A stretch of 64,000 nt of DNA from Isoetes taiwanensis (Eukaryota; Streptophyta; Lycopodiopsida; Isoetales; Isoetaceae). The notes under the pieces are model-generated. The model was not told where the DNA came from, did no database searches, and saw only the letters and a list, made by a program, of their open reading frames with translations. Location: assembly GCA_021234155.1 (NCBI GenBank), contig JAJEKV010000046.1, positions 762,280 through 826,279 on the forward strand, given 5' to 3'. Made by a program: the position numbers and the translations under genes. This document shows positions 57,495-64,000 of this stretch, piece after piece; the first letter of the stretch is position 1; each line of letters begins with the position of its first letter.

Positions 57495-59515
57495 GAAAAG
57501 GGTGAGGCCATGTAGGGTCTCGAAGCGGTTTTCTTCATAACTTCTGGTTCAAGTGTCAGATTCGGATGTTTTTTTAGTGCGTTGGAAAGCTAGAGATTTC
57601 CGTCGGTGTATAATTCATATAGTTTTCTTGTGTCTATATGGGCCGGATTTGGAATTTACGAATTTCGGCTACCATGGCAAACCCTAGTTTGCCAGCTTCC
57701 GGAACACGTTCATCAGCCAAGAAAGAGGTAGGTGATGCTTCTGCTTCTTCTTTTGCTCATGATATGATTTCTCCTTTGCTGCTTCCTAATCTATTCAATA
57801 ATTCTCACCTCAATCCTCTTGCTTTTGACCCTTCTCTTGTTAATATGAGTACAATCTTGCAATACTTTCCCCCTCCTTCTGAATCTGCTCCTTTGTCTAC
57901 TTCTCAAGTAGAGACCACTGTAAATACTTCTACTGTTGCTTCTGCTTCTTTTTTGTCTACTTCTGCTGGGCGTGTGTCTGCTCCTTCTGCTCCTTGGGGT
58001 TCTTTTGATGATGTGGCTAGAGCGCCTTCTACACGATTTAGTGATTGGATCAAACGTGATTTGACATCCAGATCTGCTCGTGTCTCTGCTGCATTGAATA
58101 TTATGTTACAGAATAACAAGAAAGAATTGAGCTCGTATCTAATGAGTTACAAGCATAAGATGACCGTATGGATGTTCAGTTACTCCTGAGAGTGTATTCT
58201 ATGAGGCACATCAGTGTTCAAATGCTTTTACACAGGCTGGCCTGCCACTTGTCGAAATTGATCATAATGCTCTTTTGCAGTGTGTTCAAAACCTTGTGTC
58301 TCATGCAGTTGTTTGCCATTTTATTGGACAGTTTCTGGATGTCAGGAGAGTTGGATCCTAGCTAAAACATCACCTTCAGAGACTGGGTCCCCCTCATTAT
58401 GCATCTCTAAAAGTTTTGGATAAAGATAATAATCTCTTCCTGGTTATGTTTGACTCTTCACTTGTAGTTGACAGGCTTGTGGAGCGTGGTGTTGATCCTC
58501 TTTGGGGACATTATCTTCTATATCAGGTTTATTCTCTTGGATTCTTGCCAAGTAAGTTTGGTGCATTGCGCAAGCCTTGCTGGCTTGCCTATAAGGATTT
58601 TCCACTAGAATTGCAAGTGTCTGATTTTGTGATTGCTATTGCCAATGGACTAGGTTTGCATCTTGCCCATTCTATTGCTAATGGTCCTCGAATTTGTGTA
58701 TCTCTTCCTACTTGTGTTTCTATTCCTCAGTCAGTAGTGGTCAAAAGTGGCCCACTTTTTTCAAGTACAAACTACGTTTGCTTAATGGACCTGAGCTTGC
58801 CAAGATGTTTCTCAATGTCTTTCGCTACTTACAGGTCTAGGCATACTTTTGTCCCCAACTGCTCCTATCCCATGTCACATAGCATCCACTTCACTTGAAT
58901 GTCGTGTGGTATCATCTTCTTCCTCATCTATCCCTGCACATCCGCCAGTATTACTAGCCCTTGTGCCTTCTTCTCAAGCTATTTCTGCACCATCGCCTTC
59001 TTCTCGTACATCTTTGTCTCAGTCTATATTAAACCCTCTTAATAAGGATCAACACTCTCGTCTTCAGGACATTGCTCACAAGCAAGAATTATTAGAAGAA
59101 GGATGGTCTACTCCATGCCTGAAGAAGCTTGCACGTCGCAAAAATAGCTCAGCTCCTCAATCTGCATTAGTTCACTCTGTAGCTCCAATATCTGCTACAA
59201 TTGTAACAGTGGATATCCCTGATTCAGTGGCGTTGAGACACCAAGGAGTAGATCAAGTTGCTATTAATGATTCTATGGATGTGGAAGTTCGACCTGGTTA
59301 AAATAGCTTTTCTAAAAATATGATTATATATTATTCTTCTCTTTGTAAGAGAGGAAAATAGTGTGAATTGCATTATATTCTCATGCTTAGACAGGTGGCC
59401 CTGCTCAGTTGGATCTAACTATCCACTAGGTTGTTTATTCATGTCTCTGCATTGTATTATATATTATGATGGAATGTTACTAATAAAGTCTGGCGTCCTT
59501 CAAATTTTTTTTTTT
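57495..59515 (+). mobile_element. ORF1-only LINE-like retroposon with T-rich tail
   Basis: The unit is flanked by the 13-bp direct repeat TTGCTGAGATGGC (57482-57494 and 59516-59528), a typical target-primed insertion duplication. Inside are a 5' leader, an ORF1-like gene (57674-59301) and a 3' region with AATAAAGTCTGGCG (about 59482-59495) ending in 13 T residues (59505-59517, the last two shared with the duplication). No reverse transcriptase or endonuclease gene is present. The tail on the coding strand is T rather than A, which is unusual for an L1-clade element. Confidence 0.8.
57674..59301 (+). pseudogene. LINE ORF1 protein (DUF4283-like), broken
   Basis: The start ATGGCAAACCC sits in a good context (ACCATGG) at 57674. 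The protein begins Ser/Pro-rich, then gives a DUF4283-type domain: VVCHFIGQFLDVRRVGS, LVMFDSSLVVDRLVERG, LPSKFGALRKPCWLAYKDFP and VIAIANGLGLHL. These follow the family's order of a first strand-helix, FxVxFxS strand and LWV-like strand. The C-terminal part is Ser/Pro-rich with basic KKLARRKNS. It is interrupted by frame changes near 58180 and 58750-58850 and a TAG at about 58360, where family members have Trp. ORF1 proteins of plant LINEs bind the element's RNA. Here ORF2 is absent. Confidence 0.72.
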
Positions 59516-59931
59516 TTGCTGAGATGGCATGATAGGTGGAACTTAGAATTGCAAGCCGACGGATAGCTAAACCAAAACAAGTCATTCCTTCCTTCCTTCA
59601 TTTCTTGAGTGTTTATAGATTAGATTGATACAATATCGTTTCCACGAGATATGTAATTCAGAAAGAATCAAAGCACCCTTCAGGAATTGAAGGTGGAATA
59701 TTTAGCATAATAACAGGGGATTGTCTTTGTAAGTTTGTATGCTTTTCACTATGATTTTACCATGATTTAGTGGCTTCAGCAGTTGTACTATGCATATATC
59801 GAGAGTGCACACCCTAATTTATTGTTAATATATTCATATCTCGATGGTATTAGCTCCTTCACGCCTTAGCTTCAATTAGACTATGAGCATTCAGGGCCTA
59901 CTTACCTTGCATGAGTTCTAGTGGGAGAGAT

Positions 59932-60383
59932 CGTAACGGACCCATGGGAGACCGCTCGAGTAGATTTGGGTGTCACGCCCGAGATACTGGCATAAATGGG
60001 TAGAAGCGACTGCTCATAAAAACGTCTAGACGGTTTTGTCCATTGGTTAAGAACATGTCGGTTAGGAATGTTACATTTAGTATCAGAGCAGGACTTGAGT
60101 TCGAGTCTCCATGGGGGCAAGTATGACCCGGAATACCGTTGGACAGTAGGTCATGACTTGGTCTTGGACACCATAGGATGGTGTGGTCTATGGTTTGTGA
60201 TGCTCGAGGACAAGCATAGTTCTAGTAGGAGAGGTTGTAACGGACCCATGGGAGACCGCTAGAGTAGATCTAGGTTTTACGTTCCCAGACACACCGGCAT
60301 AAACGGGTAGAAGCGACTACTCGTAAAAACGTCTAGAAGGTTTTGCCCAGTTGGTTGAGGGCATGTCAGTTAGGAACGTTACA
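59932..60383 (+). mobile_element. TRIM-like miniature LTR retrotransposon
   Basis: Two direct repeats of 144 and 148 bp (59932-60075 and 60236-60383) start (T/C)GTAACGGACCCATGGGAG and end GTTACA, giving TGTAAC...GTTACA ends. After the first LTR comes TTTAGTATCAGAGCAGGA (60076-60093), a near match to the initiator-Met tRNA primer-binding site TGGTATCAGAGC. Before the second LTR lies a purine tract (CTAGTAGGAGAGG). The 160-bp interior is noncoding. The first LTR is also preceded by a purine tract copy (CTAGTGGGAGAGA, 59918-59930), so the array may have had another unit on the left. No matching target duplication was found. Confidence 0.82.
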
Positions 60384-60970
60384 TTCCTCAGGACTGCCAC
60401 AGAAAGGTGTTTTGATTTTGAGAGAAGCCACCCTAGATGAACATCTGGAACCACCACCTTCCCACCTTCCCCAGTGGTTTGACGATGAATGCAACACAAA
60501 TGCTAGCTTCGCTTGGTCACAAATCCTGCTCTATGCCCGTACGCAGTCAGACAATACCGCCTTTTCCTTAAGGCTAGGAAAACCAGGTACATCGGTCCGT
60601 CAACATGAAGTGTTCTTCCTCTTGGACTGTCATCCCAGGACCTTTCGGCAAAGGGTGCTCAGAAAGCCGGTACAACCTACAGGGAACATCACTCTAGAAC
60701 TCCAGAGCTGCCCAACGTATGGCCAAATCCATACATGATATGTTGAGTTGGTCAGGCCTAGCCAGCCGCTATATGTAATACTGATCAGGGCTTCAGTCTG
60801 GATGCTGGGATCATACCTTCAGGTGGTCATGGATGTACGTGCTCAGCTTTATCCTCTGACATTGGCCAGACTTCTATATATTTCATGATATGTATATTTG
60901 TATAGTTTGACATCAGGGGGGTGCAGCTAATGTAAGTCACATAGGGCATGTGCATGCATAGGGTCAAGAG
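60384..60970 (+). other. Unassigned region with one open frame
   Basis: A frame open from 60343 to 60738 (with REATLDEHLEPPPSHLPQWF and DDECNTNASFAWSQILLYAR) crosses the TRIM end. The part after 60384 has protein-like composition, but I do not recognise it; it may be debris of a transposon gene. Confidence 0.35.
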
Positions 60971-62546
60971 TGTGACGCTCCCTGAACATATACGACCCTC
61001 GGACGTATACACATAGGGGACTTTCCCTCCCATGGCGACCAACTCGCCACGAAAGTGGCCCTCCGCCTAACTCGACCATCTATAGAAAGATGCCGGGTGA
61101 AGGACACCGGAGGTGTCATTCGCCCACGCTTCAATGGGGCTCCCCACGTCTGGCGAAGCGTGAATACAATGTTAGCACACAAAGATAATCATATCATAAT
61201 TTACCACCACCTAATGGTGGCACATCCATCCAAGTGACAACAACAAAGAATATGCATCTAATACTAAGGAAAACACCCCAAACCCCCGGGTTCTACCCCC
61301 GAGACTCGTTGAGGATCGACCGACGGCCAGGTCTCAAGAGATCAGCAGACCGAAGTCTTGACATGGCGCTATCTGGCATAGAACATCGGCTAGGGTTGTC
61401 CACTCCATCCGCCCCCCCTGTGCACACTTTGCGATGAGTCGAATCATGCTATGGCGCCACTATAGCCTTCCAGGGACACGCATAGACTCAAGGTATCACC
61501 CCACGAGCCTACTACATGTGGTTCATGAAGCCCCGGCCCCGATGAGGCAGGTCGGGAAGCCCCTTCCGTGATCACGCTGGGTTCCATGGGTGGACTAGAG
61601 AATACGTGTCGCATCACGACCCGCGCGATCCGCATGCGGACTTTACTCGCCTCTAAATCTACTAAAGTACGTGATGCCCCATGCGGGTCACACCTCTGCA
61701 CCTGGGGAGTGTCGGACCCATACCCGCCCTCGATCGCGCCTAGCTCACCGCGGCTATTAGGCCTAGTCCACCGTAGGGGAGTCTCAGAGCCTTTTATGTT
61801 CGTGCAAGACCCCACCCCCACTTCACCACCTGCGGTCCCTTGTTTGGTGCTAAGCCATTCCATAGCATCCACTTAATTCGGTGGGCTCTTGTGCACGTGC
61901 CGCATCTAATGGGAATAATACAGGGCTCTATCTAGGAGCATACTACAATACATGGGCTCAGAGGTCTCTACCCCCGTAATCCCCCATCTCCCGAGTGCTA
62001 ACTAAGCAAAGAACTACTTAACCATCAACCAAAGCACGCATGAGACTAGAGATAAGAATACTCACCATATCAATCAAGGGTTAGCGAGCAGGCAAAACCA
62101 CAAAGAAAACAGAGAGAGAACACACCACAGAGGCGCTTATGCTATAAATCAACAAAGTAACCCATCGACTAACCACAAATCGGTCTTGGGCTGCTCCATC
62201 TCGACCGACCAAGGGGGCCTCGGTCACGCGCTCCTCCTCCATCCCCAATTGCTCCCAATTGAATTGGGGCACAAAAGCCCTAATTTGGGTGTCCAAATGG
62301 AAACCCTACCTTGCCCAATCGATTTGGGCCGTGGCATGTCATAAATTAACTAATTTGGTATTTTAGCCCTTTTTAATATTAGGATAAGCCCTAAATTCGA
62401 ATTAGGGTTTTGGGTTAGGTTTCCACCTTTATAATTTAATTATTAACATAGCTAACCTTAGCTTATGAATAATTAATGCCATTAATTATTCATAGTGACG
62501 GTCATGATTTATACTTAAATATGTGATAAATATGTGGAACGCCACA
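60971..62546 (-). mobile_element. LTR of Ty3/gypsy-like family, copy D2
   Basis: Bounded by TGTGACGCTCCC at 60971 and GGAACGCCACA ending at 62546. Immediately beyond, the minus strand reads CATTTTTAAGGTGGGGAGAA, the polypurine tract preceding the LTR. This is therefore a 3' LTR of a minus-strand element whose body extends to the right. It shares GGTTGTCCACTCCATCCGCC and CCTGTGCACACTTTGC with LTR D1. It is more GC-rich than the neighbours. Length 1,576 bp. Confidence 0.75.
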
Positions 62547-64000
62547 TTCTCCCCACCTTAAAAATGATGTCCGCCCTCAAAGATCAAGATTACTCTTGTT
62601 GCAGGGCAACACATCATACATTGGAAGGAAGTCTCCCTCCTTAAGAGATAGCGTGAGATTATAAGTCACCACGCACGTTGTCATGTTCAAAGTGATCAAG
62701 TTTGAAATGACTTGTAATGTGCAATTTATAACTTTGGGGTATAAGAAGAGGAAGAAGATATATTCGTGGTGGCGAAGTTCACAAGCCTATCTATTTTAGA
62801 AATCGATTCCTTCTATACACATACAGTAACCTGATTATATATTAAAGATAGGTATAGATATAAAGAACTGCTATTTGTTGTTATATTATAATGCATAGTT
62901 ATTAACCTCGCACTGTTTAGTAGAAAGTCATTCTAAGGATATTAACTTGTGTGTGTAGGTGTATTATATTCCCGCTTCACTTTGTAATTCATTTCATTAC
63001 AGCCATTCCTACTTTAATTTTGTAGCAAATTTTGTTTTCCTATTTTTGTTAGTTTTTTAAGAACTCGCATGTTCCTATCCTCAAGATTTAATAGGTCCTT
63101 GACAGTTATACTTATCCTTTAATACAACTATATATTATTATCAGTATCGCACAGACTTGCCTATATACTTTAATATTAAGCTACGCAGACACGCGTTGTT
63201 CATGACTTATTATTCATAACCTTGTTATAAACCTAATCCAAGTCTCATTATTTCCTCAAGTTTGTGTAAGACATACATACTTATCTACTTCTATTATATT
63301 TGATTATGTGTTTAAATAGCTCGCCCTTTCGATTATCTTTAATCTTTCCACACTCACACTCTCTATCTTTAGCATAGATTACAAATGATGAGGACACATA
63401 TTAATTCATTGGTTATGTTTATAGATTTACCCGTGACGTCCCCGATATCCTTACATTTGAATTACTTATTTATCCTATTGCTATTTTCAGAACTTATCAC
63501 ACACACAGCATTAATCGCTATATTTACTGTGGCAATGTGTACAAATTTGACATATATATTCGACGAATTGGTACCGCCTCTGGTCGCTTCCGGCGCTATG
63601 GCTATGCAATCGGCCCCGCATTACGTAGGTTAGTTGTGACTATGGTGTCCACGCGTAAGCATCGAAACCATGCCCGGTCCGCCTCGAAGCTCGTTAGATG
63701 GTGATGACTGAGGAGGTCCCGGGCTCATACTCGAAGTAGAAGTGCTAAACGCTGGGAATAAGGAGTGGTAATGTATCCTTATTTTGGATGGATACTGGAG
63801 AAATATAACGATAGTTACCTAATAATTATGAGGATGAATTTACCGTGCGGCATATATGTTGCCATTCAACGTAGAAGGAGACTGGATATAGCACCATATA
63901 TGATTATCTACCGTAGTCCACGTTAAAGAGGTACTATAGTAAGGTGGGAAACTGGATTATAAATACCCAGCTCATGAAAGGGAGATCACTTTAGAAGTGT
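62547..64000 (-). other. 3' interior of the gypsy-like element, unread
   Basis: It should be internal sequence of the element that owns LTR D2. It is AT-rich up to 63370. The open frame at 63385-63633 (+) is hydrophobic and unassigned. No integrase or reverse-transcriptase motif could be read before the window ends. Confidence 0.4.

Noticed and set aside
62081-62296. 71-codon minus-strand frame
   Set aside because: It lies inside LTR D2, is not conserved in D1 or D3, and has no family resemblance.

Overview
The window looks like nuclear DNA of a land plant, probably a fern or other non-seed plant with a large, repeat-rich genome. Supporting this are two long intronless pentatricopeptide-repeat (PPR) genes, a plastid-type mitochondrial-carrier gene, a plant PLAC8-family gene with many small GT-AG introns, and a dense background of plant transposable elements. 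Proteins resemble seed-plant counterparts clearly but not closely. The lineage is an inference; sequence identity searches would settle it.

Four genes look intact. At 6826-9504 (+) is a P-class PPR protein. At 15868-17820 (+) is a PLS-type PPR protein that stops early in its E region. At 18621-20601 (-) is an eight-exon PLAC8-family cysteine-rich membrane protein with two microexons (22 and 19 nt). At 23452-24984 (-) is a MITOFERRIN-LIKE 1 type plastid carrier. The PPR proteins would act on organelle RNAs and the carrier in the plastid envelope, so three of the four genes serve organelles. They share no operon-like logic; each is an independent nuclear gene.

The rest is mobile DNA and its debris. 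3540-6207 is a broken DUF7869-type transposase-like gene. 10574-14531 is a PIF/Harbinger element with 18-bp terminal inverted repeats and TAA target duplications, carrying a decayed nuclease gene, a nearly intact SANT/trihelix gene and two internal minisatellites. Small inverted-repeat elements lie at 21035-21382 and about 27466-27640. 31605-33590 and 34906-35235 each begin with the same hairpin-ended repeat followed directly by fragments of host genes (saccharopine dehydrogenase-like, PPR, others), as expected for a gene-capturing element. 48480-49615 is a decayed PIF1/Helitron-type helicase.

From 35.7 kb to the end the window is dominated by long terminal repeats of one Ty3/gypsy-like family (35732-37545, 55770-56388, 60971-62546, all read on the minus strand), by AAACCA-rich repeats, by an ORF1-only LINE-like retroposon with a 13-bp target duplication and a T-rich tail (57495-59515), and by a miniature LTR element (59932-60383). 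Between 37.5 and 48.4 kb no gene could be recognised.
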